Positions 34,084 to 46,500 of a stretch of 64,000 nucleotides of DNA are shown here, one piece after another. A model generated the notes under the pieces. It searched no databases, was not told the origin of the DNA, and worked only from the letters and a program-made list of their open reading frames with translations. How positions within the stretch are numbered: position 1 is the first letter of the stretch; each line of letters begins with the position of its first letter. Origin of the DNA: Podocnemis expansa (taxonomy: Eukaryota; Chordata; Testudines; Podocnemididae); assembly GCA_007922195.1 (NCBI GenBank), contig ML681992.1, forward strand, positions 41,565,221 to 41,629,220, in the 5' to 3' direction. The position numbers were made by a program, and so were the translations under genes.

Positions 34084-34950
34084 TGGGGTGGCATAGGTGG
34101 CAGCATGTGAGGCCAGGATCAAGGCCAGGGAGGCAAAGCCAGGATCGGGGCCAGTATTTTTATAAGACAATAAACCATATTTGTATGGAGCAATAACCTA
34201 TGTATATAGTACTTAGAAGTGGCTGCAAATGCCTACCTGGGCTGGGGCCCGCACATGCATGAAAGGGACCTGGAGAACAGGAGAGTTCCAGGGCCTGTCA
34301 AATTATAACTTAACCACTGTATGTAACTATAGTGTCTACATAAACATGTGCAGAGTTTGTTTGTTTTTTTCAATAAAATTACTAACTCCTTTTACCACCT
34401 TTCCTTGACAAGTCAGGAAAATTAAATGTGGAAAACAACACTAACATGGCATTAAGCTTATGAAAGCAAGTACTCAAATTTGATCTTCCATGGATTTAGG
34501 TTTCTCCTTTATCATTAACTTAGTCACATTACACATTTTCAATTCCTTTTATCCATCATCTTTCTTGTATTAATCAAGTGTGGAATGCTATATGGGTCTT
34601 CTCCCTGCACAGAGCTCTGTACAACACCATATCATCAATCATATCCCATGCTCATAAGTCTTCCTTTATGACACACAACTACCACTTCAGATATTGGCCT
34701 TTCTAGACTTTCTCCTTCTGTCCTCATCTCTTGGACTCTCTCTTATTGTTGTCAGGACCATGCTGTACATGAAATAGCCATCCGAGTCAGAACGTTTCAT
34801 TTTATTTTCCAATTTATGAGTGTTACATTGAGCATGTTTCTAACATGCTCTGTCTTCATGTGGTCTTTCTTGCTTACACAACTCATGCATCTCAACAATC
34901 TTATTTCCATAGAACGCATCATTTGCTCATCAAACAAGTAGTGCTATGGT
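34084..34950. other. Unique AT-rich DNA, no feature seen
   Basis: No repeat family or exon is recognised in this stretch. Confidence 0.4.
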
Positions 34951-34998
34951 ATTTTGTTGTTTTGCTGAAATAAACAAATACGGCTACCCCCTGGAACT
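34951..34998 (+). repeat. PLE terminal tail remnant
   Basis: TTGTTGTTTTGCTGAAATAA followed by ACAAATACGGCTACCCC matches only the last ~45 bp of the PLE tail, in the plus direction. Confidence 0.6.
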
Positions 34999-35189
34999 TA
35001 TTTGCTCATATTACTTCTCAATTGCCAAAATATAGCGTCAAATATTAAAACAATGTATCAGCATTTTATGTGCTCCTTTTTAATGTTACAAGAATCTTCC
35101 TGTAAGATTCTATACCACTTATTGCTCTCCATTTGAGCCATGCATTTATTATGCTACATCTAATGTTATTCTCCATGATCTCACTTTTT

Positions 35190-35584
35190 TGCGAACAGGG
35201 AACTACAAACGTTGCGAACAGGGGACTGCAAACAAGGGAGTTTGCAAGGGAAGGAGTTGGAGCCAGGTATGTGATTTGCTGTGTCTTTTTCCCTACAGGT
35301 TATTTGCTGGCTGTGTGTTTGTGTCTTTTTCCCTACAGGTGATTGCTGTTAGTTGTGAGACTGTGCTTGTGTGATTGGGTGGGGGCTGTTTGCACCATTG
35401 TTCCCTGGTCACCTTTAATCACCAGCCTCTAGCAGCCTTGTGAATGGCCTGCCCCTGTGTGACTCGCAAAGGGCAAGGGCTGACCTAGGCAGAGAAGGCC
35501 TTAAAAGCCACCGCTTGAGCGACCAGAGGACTGCAAACAGGGGAGTTTGCGAGGGAGTTTGAGGAGGAGTTTGGGGAGGCCACA
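35190..35584 (+). promoter_or_regulatory. CR1 5' leader with internal repeats
   Basis: The sequence before ORF1 carries repeated words: GCGAACAGGG occurs at 35192 and 35214, AACAAGGGAGTTTGC-like units occur near 35231 and 35535, and TGTCTTTTTCCCTACAGGT occurs twice (35281-35340). In CR1 elements this region holds the internal promoter; promoter activity here is inference. Confidence 0.55.
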
Positions 35585-36648
35585 ATGGTGAAGAGGAGCC
35601 GCACTGCTTGTGCAAGCACCCCTTCTGTTTCCTTTGCCTCTGTTTGTAGTCAGACAGACTGTCTGACCACGGATATCTCCACCCAGATCCTGGTGTGGAG
35701 TTGCAGGGACTGTGGCCTTCATTTTCCTGCCACTGATGATCAGGCTAGGGAAATAAGCCTACGTGATAGGTGCCTTCTGGTGGCATCTCTCCGGAAACAG
35801 GTAGGAGAGTTACAGGAGGAGGTGTCATGACTCAGGGGTATCTATGCCCTGGAAAAGTCCTTGACAGTGTCCACGATGAGACCTGCAAGGAGGAGGCCCC
35901 TATCCCAGTGCCAAGGGCTACTGCCACAGCTCTGGAAATGGATGGGATGCCTATGGCAGAGGAAGGATACTGGCAGCTGGTCACCTCTAGCAGTAGACAG
36001 TGCTCCACGCCTGCTCACATCCCACCATCCATTCTGGTGAGGAACCATTATGTGGTGCTGGACACGCTAAAGGAGATAGAGGAGATGTCATCCACCCCAG
36101 AGGCTGGGCAGATCACAGCCACCTCACGTAAGAAGAAACATAGGGTTGTGGTGATTGGGGACTCACTCCTGAGAGGAACGGAGGCACCCATCTGTCACCC
36201 TGACAAGGCCTATACAGAGGTATGCTGCCTGCCAGGTGCCCATATCAGAGACGTAACAGAGGGATTGTCAAAAATCATCCACCCCTCAGACTACTACCCC
36301 ATGCTTCTTATCCATGTGGGTACCAATGATACTGCGAGAGGTGATCCTCAGCAGATCAAAGGTGACTTCAGGGCTCTGAGAGCGAGGGTGAAGGAGTCTG
36401 GAGCACAGGTGGTGGTCTCCTCGATCCTTCCAGTCAAGGCTAGAGGCCTGAGGAGAGAGAGATGCATCCTAGAGGTGAATGCCTGGCTGAGAAGATGGTG
36501 TGGTCAGGAGGGATTTGGCTTCCTTGACCATGGAGTCCTGTTTCAGGACAGAGGATTGATAGGCAGAGATGGCCTTCACCTGTCCAGGAAGGGGAAGAGC
36601 ATGTTTGGGCACAGACTGGCTGACCTAGTGAGGAGGGCTTTAAACTAG
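35585..36648 (+). pseudogene. CR1 ORF1 (esterase-type), one frameshift
   Basis: ORF1 proteins of CR1 bind RNA and carry an SGNH-type esterase domain. The start at 35585 gives MVKRSRTACASTPSV and an N-terminal cysteine-containing region (WSCRDCGLHF), then a leucine-rich segment. A frameshift near 35826 is needed to enter the second part, which is open to 36648. In it the esterase blocks are clear: GDSLLRGTE (block I serine), HVGTNDTARGD (the GxND block) and DGLHLSRKGK (the DxxH pair). All catalytic residues expected of the fold are present, so apart from the frameshift the domain looks intact. ORF2 begins shortly downstream. Confidence 0.88.
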
Positions 36649-36901
36649 GTTCAATGGGGGAAGGAGACCAAAGCCCACAGGGAAGTAATGTGGGTGATCT
36701 GGGGGAAGGGATGGAACTTGGGGAGTGCTGCGACTGTAGCACCAGGAGTAAAAGAGAAGGTAGTTGGAACGTGGGGGGAGGGAATCAAATAATTGTCTTA
36801 AATGTTCCACTGAAGCGCCAACACATGAGGAGAGTGGGGGAGGAGAACTCCAAGAAAAAAATGCAAGGAGGTATATGTAATAGAATTGAAAACCAAACTG
36901 A

Positions 36902-39356
36902 CAAAGTAGGGCAAGTGACCGGGTATCTTAGGTGCCTATACACTAATGCAAAGAGCCTGGAAATAAGCAGGAAGAATTGGTAATACTAGCGCAGACAAGG
37001 AACTATAATATCATAGGAATAACGGAGACGTGGTGGGATAGTCTGCATGACTGGAGCTCTGCCATGGATGGGTATAAACTGTTCAGGAAAGACAGGCAGG
37101 GAAGAAGAGGGGGAGGAGTAGCGTTATATGTAAAAGAGCTCTATGACTGCTCAGAGCTCCATTATGGAAGTGGAAGCGTGCCTGTAGAAAGTCTGTGGGT
37201 TACACTGAGAGGGGAAAGCAACAAGGGGGATGTTGTGGTGGGTGTCTGCTATAGACCACCAGTCCAGAAGCAGGAGGTGGATGAAGTGTTCTATGGACAA
37301 CTAGCAGAAGCTTCTAGATCACAGGCCCTGGTGCTCATGGGGGACTGCAATTACCCTGACGTACGCTGGGAGGCCAATACAGCAGTGCATGGGCAATCCA
37401 GGAAATTTATAGAGAGTGTTGGGGACAACTTTCTAGTACAAATGCTAGAGGAACCAACTAGGGGCCTTGCACCTCTCGACCTGCTGCTCATGAACAGGGA
37501 AGAATTGATCAGGGGCATAGAGGTAAATGGCAAACTAAGCAGTAGTGACCATGACATGGTTGAGTTCAGGATGCTGATTAAAGGAAGGAAGGAAAGAAGC
37601 AAAAAACAAACCCTGGACTTCAAAAAAGCAGATTTTGGCTCCCTCAGGGAACTGATGGGCAGGATCCTTTGGGAAGCTAATCTGGAAGGGAAAGGAGTCC
37701 AAAAGAGTTGGTTATATTTTAAAGAAACCCTGCTAAGGGCACAGGAAGTTGCCATTCCAATTAGGAGAAAGAACAAACATGTTGAGACAGCCAGAATGGC
37801 TTAGCAGGGAACTCTGCTCTGAGCTTAAACATAAAAAGGAAGCTTACAGGAAGTGGAAGCTTGGTCAGATGACTAAGGAGGCATATAAAGATATTGCTAG
37901 GGACTGCAAGGATAAAATCAGAAAGGCCAAAGGAGAAATGGAGTTGCAGGTAGCGAGGGATGTAAAGGATAACAAGAAGGGGTTCTACAAGTATGTTAAT
38001 AACTAGAAGAGGATCAGGGATGGTGTAGGTCCCTTGCTGAATCGGGCTGGCATCCTTGTGACAGTGGATGAGGAAAAAGCTGAAGTGCTCAATGCATTTT
38101 TTGCTTCAGTTTTCACAGGCAGGGTCAGCTCCCAGCCCACTACTATGGGTGTGGCAGATCGGAGAGAAGACGACAGGCCCTTGGTGACGGAAGGTCAGGT
38201 TAGGGACTGCTTAAAGAAGCTGGATGTGCACAAGTCCATGGGGCTGGACGAACTGCATCCAAGGGTGCTAATGGAATTGGCTGATGAGATAGCAGCACCG
38301 CTGGCCATTATCTTTCAAAACTCATGGAGAAAGGGGGAGGTACCAGAGGATTGGAAAAAAGCAAATGTAGTGCCTATTTTCAAGAAAGGGAAAAAGGAGG
38401 ATCTGGGGAATTACAGACCAGTCAGCCTCACCGCAATCCCTGGAAAAATTATGGAGCAGGTTCTCAAAGAAACCATCCTCAAACACTTAGAGGAAAATAA
38501 CGTGATCAGGAACAGTCAGCATGGATTTACCAAGGGTAATTCATGTCTGACCAATCTCATTTCCTTCTATGATCAGATGACTGGTTTTCTGGATGCAGGA
38601 AGCACCGTTGATGTGATATACCTTGATTTTAGCAAGGCTTTTGATACAGTTTCCCACAGCATTCTCATTAGCAAATTAAGGAAGTATGGGTTGGATAGGT
38701 GGACTATAAGGTGGATAGAAAACTGGCTAGATCAACGGTTTCAGCGTGTAGGAATCAATGGTTCCATGTCTAGCTGGCAACCAGTCACGAGTGGTGTGCC
38801 CCAGGGGTCGGTTCTGTTCAACATTTTCATCAATGATCTGGATGATGGAATAGACTGCATTCTCAGTAAGTCTGTGGATGACACCAAGCTGGGGGGACCA
38901 GTAGACACGATGGAGGGCAAGGACAGGATTCTGGGATACTTAGATAAATTGGAACAGTGGGCCAATAGAAATCTTATGAGGTTCAATAAGGACAATTGTA
39001 AAATCCTGCATGTGGGACAGAAAAACCCCATGCACTACTACAGGCTGGGGAACATTCAGCTAAGTAGCAGCAGTGTAGAAAAGGACCTGGGGGCCCTGGT
39101 GGATGGGAAGCTAGATATGAGTCAGCAGTGTGCTCTTGCTGCCAAAAAGCTCAATGGCATACAGGGTTGCATCAAAAGAAGTGCTACCAGGAGATCAAGG
39201 GATGTGATCATTCCCCTCTATTCTGCACTGGTGAGGCCACATCTAGAATACTGTGTTCAGTTTTGGGCTCCCCACTACAAAAAGGACAGAGACATGCTAG
39301 AGAGTCCAGTGGAGGGCAACCATAATGATATAAGGGCTGGAGCACCAGCTCTATGA
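36902..39356 (+). pseudogene. CR1 ORF2 endonuclease-reverse transcriptase, broken
   Basis: ORF2 nicks target DNA and reverse-transcribes the element RNA there. The AP-type endonuclease spans about 36920-37570 and keeps TETWWD, the GDCNYPDV block and SSDHDMVEF, i.e. the catalytic Glu, Asp/Asn and His residues. The reverse transcriptase spans about 38250-39000, with [34 protein letters not shown] (motif A) and [19 protein letters not shown] (motif B). Motif C reads SVDDTKLGG where CR1 proteins normally have FADD, so the active-site neighbourhood is altered although both aspartates remain. Frameshifts lie near 36980 and 37775 and an in-frame TAG at 38004-38006. C-terminal homology continues past the stop at 39354-39356 into the 3' region in other frames. 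Confidence 0.9.
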
Positions 39357-39737
39357 GGAAAGGCTGAAAGCATTAAGCTTATTTAGCCTGCAGAAGAGAA
39401 GACTGAGGGGTATTTGATAGCAGCCTTCAACTACTTGAAGGGATGCTCCAAGGAAGATGGAGCTTGACTGTTCTCGGTAATAACAGAGGAGCAATGGTCT
39501 CAAGTTGCGGTTAGGGAGGTCGAGGCTGTTATATTAGAAAAAACTTTTTTTACTAGGCGAGTGGAGAAGCATTGGAATGAGCTGCTGAAGGAGGTGGTGG
39601 AGTCTCCATCTTTGGAGGTGTTTAAGGCCCAGCTGGACAAAGCCATGACTGGGGTGGTTTAGTGGGAGTGGTCCTGCCTCTGGCAGGGGGTTGGACTAGA
39701 TGACCTATGAGGTCCCTTCCAACCCTATGATTCTATG

Positions 39738-41924
39738 GCAGTCTGGAGCCAGGATGCTTGAAACTTTGCATTTCATCTACTCTCAACAATAATTTTACGG
39801 AGTACACATTATTGAAATTACCTTGACACATTACAATTACCATTATGCTTGGTTTTTCCTCCGCTTATTTTGAGCTCATATGTCTCTAACACTTATCTCC
39901 ATTATCAGGATCCTCTTCAAAACTGTTTTTCTCCTCGCTACTCAGAATGATAAAAACTGCAAGCCACATGCACAAGAGTCCTCCTCCTGTATTTTTCTTG
40001 AGAGGTTATCCAGGCAGTAGTGTTGAAACAATTTTTAGGGGGAGGGGGATACTCTTGATGATGCATGTGTTTAGGCTGAATTCTAATCTCCTGATGTATT
40101 TGAACTTTAAGCAATAGTTTGCCTGTTTCATCACCAGACGATGAGTGGTAATATTAGACCTACGTATGGTTTTAATAAACTTCACATTATAGTTTGGTAC
40201 CACTTATTCTCATATGCTACCACATGACTTCTCTTGGAATTCAGGCCTTTTCCAGCTTAATGTACATAATTTGACTCATTTTACTTTTCTTTCTAAATTC
40301 TTCCATTGGAAACTATGGGTGAAATGCTAATTTTAATGAACATAATGGAAGTTCTACCATTCACTTCAATGGAGCCAGATTTATTTTTAACTTTTGGAGT
40401 TTCCTCTCATTTGAGTTTTGGATTTCTCAAACTTAATAGCTGTGCATTAATATTAGGGTTTATGGCATTTAACATGAAAATAAATATTTTCATAAGAAAG
40501 CTGCAAAGAAAATGTGAGGGTTCTTTAAACTACTCAGAGCTATGTCAAAACTCCAGATACAACAGCATTACAGTACATGAGATTAAAGTAAAAAAGTGAC
40601 TTTAATCAGAATGTCATAATGACCAATCTCATTCCACACTAAAGTAAAAATACAAGTTAATCAGCAGGTAGTATGAAGAGAGTTATAAACCAACACCATT
40701 CAATTTTTCAAATGATTTTATCTTAACAATGCCCTTTTCACAGCTACATAGAGGATAATCATTATTATTCAGTATAGCACCCAATGAAGGAACAAATTAT
40801 AGAAATAGACTAGGACAGAGCATGAAGTGTTTTATAAATAAGTGACCAAGATGAAATATTAGCTCAGGAATAGAGGTGATCCGTCATAAACAGATTTAGT
40901 AAGTAAAACAAATTACAAATTCAATTCTTTTAGACTATAACCCACATCATATTGCAATCTATTTAAAAATGAATTATGTTTTTCAGATGTTTCATTGTTA
41001 ACTAATGGAGGTAAGAAATTTTCTGCTTGGGGTAGCTACATTGGATAATAACCATCTTAAAACACTAGACACTCAAGCAAGTGAGCTGACAGAGGGTTTT
41101 TTTTTTTATGTCAATTTCTAGGTTTCTAGTGAAGTTGATTTTTTTTTTCCAATGGTGTACATATGCTGAGGCAGCATGTATTTCACTGGATCCCATTAGA
41201 ATCCCTATCTGGTGGACTGTAAACAATAGAAATTAAACAAATGCCAATTAAAAAGTTATTACGTATGTGTGTTAAATTAAATGCAGAACCAATGTTTGCT
41301 GTGAAGATCCATGCTTTACTTAGGTTTGGTAGGGTGGAGGCTTTAGGATTGAGTGCCCTCCTCAAATTCACCAGAGACTTTGAAGCCACTTCCTCAAAGC
41401 CGCCTCTAACAAACCCACCATAGTCTTTGAAGCCACTAGAAGATGAAGAGGATCAGAGATCTTCTGAGATCAAAACAACTGACAATATTTCAAGTACCCC
41501 ATTGCAGGCTCTGAAGCACTAGTTTCTCATCCGGCTCATAGGTAACACATCATCAGAGTTACACAGCCAAGGGCTCATGAGTTGCCAACTGTCTCCAGAA
41601 TCTCACATAAAGGGGTGGGGGAGAACTGTACTGACTTCATTTTAGATTTCCCTGAGCTTAGAGTGGGGAAGATGTGTGTCACAAACAGATGGAGATTGTG
41701 CCACACAGGACCCACAAGATAAGTACAGAGGTTCTCTTTTGCACTGTTACATATTATGGAACAAGCAATCTTGTATTTCAGAATCATTAAAATAAACCTA
41801 ACAGTATTTTAGAAATACAAAGTTGGACTGGTCAGAAATCAGTTTAGTGGAAAAAAAAAAAGGCACTGATTTTATTTTTCTTCTTCAAATCTGAATGAAA
41901 ACATGTTTTGGGGTGTGGGACGAG
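39738..41924. other. Unique AT-rich DNA, no gene recognised
   Basis: No repeat family or exon is recognised. Homopolymer T runs lie near 41097-41109 and 41140-41149. Confidence 0.4.
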
Positions 41925-42075
41925 TGAGAGGAAGCTCTACCCCAGAATAACAAATAGCCCAGTATTTAGGGCAGCCAGCCAAATGTAAGAGACCCATGGT
42001 TCAAGTCCTTGCTCAGAGCAAGAGTTTGAACCTGGGCCTTTTATGTCCCATGTGTTGTGTGTTTGGAGTTAAATG
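41925..42075 (+). repeat. tRNA-like SINE fragment with internal hairpin
   Basis: A-box-like TAGCCCAGTATTTAGG (41955-41970) and a perfect B box GGTTCAAGTCC (41999-42009) stand 44 bases apart, the spacing of a tRNA internal promoter. Immediately after the B box the sequence folds back: the arm 41993-42014 is near-complementary to GAGCAAGAGTTTGAACCTGG (from 42016). I read it as a tRNA-derived SINE or a related palindromic repeat, not a working tRNA, because the acceptor and anticodon arms do not pair. Confidence 0.55.
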
Positions 42076-42643
42076 TTATGATGAGAAATACTTTAATAAA
42101 ACATAAGCTGATTTAGTTAAGACAATCAAGTAATACTTAATGCAGCACTATACAGAAGAGGAAACATGCATACCAAATCTGAAACTGAAAAAGTAAGGTA
42201 GAAAAATCTATACTGTTCAAAACCGGGGGGGGGGCGCACCATTCAAGCTTGATCTTATTTTGAATCAGGAAACCTATGATATTTGTATGTAATTTATCAT
42301 TACTGGTTCACTGTATATACAATTAACTTGCAATGTGTAGACATTAATCTAGATATTAAATACTGTTTTGCTGATGCATTGATTATAGAACACACCTGCC
42401 ATACCACATGTTCCTTGCATAGTTTGCCAATTGCTGAGTTTATAATTACAGAACTCATCATCATATTTAGGAGCATCCTTTACCAATTACATAATTTTGT
42501 CCCTAACAACATTATATATAAAGAGATGTCTATTACATATTATATACATGTTTACAGAAAAAAGACAGAAAATGAACTTATAAATAAATTTAAGCTGAAG
42601 ATCTGTTCAACCATTCATTATTTTATTAATTACAATATATAAT

Positions 42644-42875
42644 TGTGTAAACCCTTCTGCCAGGGCGAGATAACAGAACAAGGACTGGATTCTATATCTA
42701 GGAGTTTCCCAATTATCTAACACCACCAACTGGCTTGAGATCCCTACCCAGATTTCTGGGGAATCCTGCACTTGTCCCTGGGCACCCCAAAGGGGTAAGG
42801 CTTCCTCACTCACGAGATGAGTGTAGCATACAGAACTTTTAATAGTAAACCAGAATGTAAAAGGCCAAATAACAG
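42644..42875. other. Left part of a repeat-like block
   Basis: Begins TGTAAACCCTTCTGCCAGGG, which looks like a repeat boundary, possibly an LTR. No matching right boundary was found. Confidence 0.25.
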
Positions 42876-43120
42876 AAGTCAGCACTGATCTAGAAAATCA
42901 GTACAGAGCAAAAGTTCCCAATAACCCACACCACATAACAGAACAGACAAGACTTACTGGCAAAACCGGCACTGATCTGGGGAATCAGTGCTAATCAGGC
43001 TTCCAACATGATCCCACATATCATAACAACGAAGGTAAACTCACTAGAAAATAATCAGCACCCATCTAGAGAATCGGTGCTAACTAGGCTCCCAACCAAC
43101 ACTAGGGTACATAGAGAATG
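42876..43120. repeat. Three ~90-bp tandem units
   Basis: The motif AGCACTGATCTAGAAAATCA recurs as GGCACTGATCTGGGGAATCA and AGCACCCATCTAGAGAATCG at about 42882, 42968 and 43058, each followed by related text (GCTAATCAGGCTTCC / GCTAACTAGGCTCCC). Each motif is a small inverted repeat (GCACTGAT ... ATCAGTGC in the best copy). Confidence 0.7.
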
Positions 43121-43189
43121 TCTTTCCTGCCAGCTGTCGGCCGGTGCCAACACCTGGTCACTCACTCCATCCACTAGAACCATCTGCTA

Positions 43190-43575
43190 GCTCCACCCGC
43201 TGTCCACCAGCGACTTGTGGCACCCAACCTGCCTCTGGCTGCTCTCACTGTCTGCCTGCTCCACCCCCCGGTCACTTGCACTGCCCAGCTCGCCACTGGC
43301 CACTCTGATCATCCACTGGCTCCTCCTGCTTTCTGCCAGCTCCACCCACCAGTCACTCACCCCACCCATCTCGCTGCTGGCTGATCTCACCGTCTGCTGG
43401 CTCCACCCACCAGTCACTTGTGCTGCCCAGCTCTCCACTGGCTGCTCTCACCGTCTGCTGGCTCTGCCCGCTGTCCGTTGGCTCTGCCCACCAGTCGCTC
43501 GCACTGCCCAGGTCACTGCTGGCCAGTCTTACCATCTGATGGCTCCACCCACAGTCCACTGACTCCACCCACTGG
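43190..43575. repeat. Minisatellite of ~61/82-bp units
   Basis: Repeating phrases CACCCACCAGTCACT, GCACTGCCCAGCTC, CTGCTCTCACCGTCTGC and TGGCTCCACCCACC recur. Spacings between the CCAGTCACT-like words alternate between about 82, 61 and 81 bp, which suggests long and short unit versions. Open frames on both strands are a by-product of the repeat. Confidence 0.85.
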
Positions 43576-46500
43576 TCACTCCATCTGCTGCTCCACTTCA
43601 GTGATTTCAGCTCAAAGAGAGGGAGTTTCCTCTCTCTAGTGATTTCAGCTCTTAAGCCTCAAGTAGCTGCAAACAGCTACTTCCATTAAAATAACAAAGA
43701 AGGCCTCAAAGAAGCCCAGCCAGATCTATCATTTGACAGTGGGGCCATGGGTGAGACAAAATATCTCAAGCATTGCTCCAGAAGGAGCTATGCAAAACCC
43801 CACCCCGTCTTAAACTTTTTTAGGCTGAAATAACCAGTGGCCTCTCTTACAATTCTCTTTTTAGGTAAGGGTAGCTTTAACCCTTTAACTAACCCAAACA
43901 GATTTGGAACAATCAGAGTAGCAATTCACAAAAGACTGTATTTCATATTTCCCTTCAGTAGAATTACAGATATTGACAGATTTGTGATCAGATTAATCCC
44001 AAATACCATTACCCGCTATGTCCTGCACCCGCTATGCTAACACCTAATTGTGCTCTTTGTGCTTATGCTAATACAGGAACCATACAGATTAGTTGTAACC
44101 CCCCCCCCCAACTGTTAGGCACAACTTTTCTAAGCCTGCCTTACAACTGTAACAGTCATTATGAACAGAAATCGTTTTAGAGTAATTCCTGATAAACTAA
44201 GAGAATCTTTCAATAAAATTACTAGCTTATTAATGATAGAAACACTTGCCCTGTCTCAGTTACAAGTGATTCCTTTCTGGACATCTGGATGTTTCCCTAA
44301 CACTTTTTTTTTTGAACAATAAAAAAAAGACACTCGATGCACCATTTACTAGCACAGTAAAGTACAGCTAAAATTCAGCATATTGATAACACACTAAGCT
44401 ATTCTTTAAAGTAAAAACAGGTCTACAAGGATAAAGTCATTCAAGAATCCAAAGGAAAACCCTGATTTAGCAGAGTTTAGCCAGCATCTTCAGCTTAAAC
44501 ACAGAACAGATTCTGGGATGCTTGGTCAAGAACTCAAGAGAGTTTAATAAAAACAGGGTAAGATTAATATTTACTAATAAAAGCGAAAAAGCCACTAGGC
44601 CACTGGCTGCATGGGTCTCAGTTTTATCTAGTCTAATCTAGTCTACATTATTTTTAATTCCCAGTCACCCCCTATGAAAATTCCCTGCAGGACTCATGAC
44701 ACCACCCCAGAAACAGTTTTGTTGAAAGACATATATCTGCAAAAAGGGTTGTTTTACAGAATGGAACAATGTCCTGTCACAAAATTCCCAACCAGTTCTG
44801 ATATAAAACATAGTTGCCACTACTCACATGCATAAGTCACAGATCTCTGTGAAGAACATTAAAATAGTAGGTAGTTATTGCAACTAACCACAGGATTGCT
44901 ATGTTTTGTCTTAAATAACAAATTCCAAGGCAGCACAAACGTTGTGACCTCCAAGGAAATGGGCCACACTTTCAAGAAAATAATCTGCCGCAATATTAAA
45001 TTAAAACTGTCATTTAAAACCTCTTGAATCCATGCTTAGAAACATGACAAAGGTTTCAAGTTAGTACTAGAGGGTGATTCAGCTACCTCTGTGCATAAGG
45101 GAATAATTTGTTCTCAGTAATCCTCTTCATTTTTTGGACTGAACTTAAAAGGTGTCTGCAATACTTAAAATACAATTCTCTTTTGGATAGGCAAGATTCT
45201 TTTATATTAAATACAATCCAGAGATGATCAGGTTAGCCATATATATCATTTCTGGATTAATTTTAGCTCAGTGTTATATGAAACCTTTATAATAGACCTT
45301 CCCACCGGTTATTGTACGTAATAGTTTTAAAAGTATAATTTCAATTCCCCACTATTTTGAAATTAGTTCCCTCCCCTTCTATTTAGGAAGCACGAGCCTA
45401 GAAATAGATTTTTAATTTTTTTAATTGAGTTGCACTGTTTAAAATATAATGTTAGGAGTGCATTTGAAAGAAATACCTCAGAGCAAATAAACTGCTCAGT
45501 GCAATTAGGATAATATTCACCTCATTAGACAGCTCCCTTCAGAAGAGGACTTAACTGGGACTCTACACAAGAGTGAGCTACCCTGTGCCTGTCTGCACAG
45601 AACATGTCTGAGTAGACAAATTTCCTCAACCACAGAAATATCATAGCTGCTTGATAGTTGAAGAATTTATTTAACAACCACCCGCTGACTGCAGTTGGTT
45701 TACTTGTAATATTTAATAGTTTATAATTCCAAGACTAAATGTGTTGATTAGTTGTGGGTTTTTGTTCGTTGACAGAGAATGAAAACTTAAAGAAGCTAGG
45801 GTGTTTTGACTATAGTCTATGAGAGGCAAGAGAAAAAGGAAAATTTTCATGGGTGATAGACCTCTCAGCTAGTGAGTCTTTGCTCTTTAGCTCAAGCTGT
45901 AGCAGCTCAGGCTTTTTATTTTAGAGGTCCCACCTAAAATCCCAGTGGGTCAGCCAAGGAGTCAGTCACACTTCCACATACAGAAAAGCTCTAGTGCTCC
46001 CTTTTTGTGCTTTTCATAATAAGAAGTGAATGGGTTTTAAAGTTCATTCTTTGAGTACCTGCTCTACTTTGTGTTCCAGTTGCTCAGTTCAATATTTGAG
46101 CTACCAGCTAATAACTTCAGAGCCAAAACGTCAGAAAAATGAATATTAACACAATTGGATGGCATCATGAAAGAGTGGTATCATGAAAAAAATCTTAAGA
46201 TCTCACAAAAACACAGTTCTGATCGTCTGATGAGCCACATAAATTAGAGAAATGAATATCACAATCAGAGGTCACTTGCTATCAATATTATTCACTATCA
46301 GACTAATGTGATTCCCTGTCAGAAACCAGATCCGCGATGTTTTGTATTCTTTATTCAGCTCAAGGAATTGGTTGCCTCAGCAGCCTGCTGGCAGTCAGTC
46401 TTTTAATTGGTAGTGAACAGATTATTACAGGAAGCACACTTGTGCCTTTAAAACAGAACAGAGGGGCCAATCTATACACCACCCCTTTCTCCTGGAGTCA

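Larger units (their letters stand above)
35190..39737 (+). mobile_element. Nearly full-length CR1 LINE
   Basis: About 4.55 kb, in the range of complete CR1 elements. It contains a 5' leader with repeats, ORF1, ORF2 and a 3' end finishing GACCTATGAGGTCCCTTCC and ATGATTCTATG. Each ORF is damaged by indels or stops, yet long stretches are open, so it is a fairly young but dead copy. Most other CR1 pieces in this window are short 3' fragments, which makes this one exceptional locally. No target duplication could be defined, as is usual for CR1. Confidence 0.92.

Noticed and set aside
41955..42030. Functional tRNA gene
   Set aside because: A and B boxes are present, but acceptor and anticodon stems cannot be drawn; it is better explained as a SINE-like repeat.
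42876..43120. CRISPR-like array
   Set aside because: The units are about 90 bp, diverged and without spacers of uniform length, and the sequence is a vertebrate genome.
43187..43639. Open frames on both strands across the minisatellite
   Set aside because: They are products of the repeated GC-rich unit without stops, not genes.
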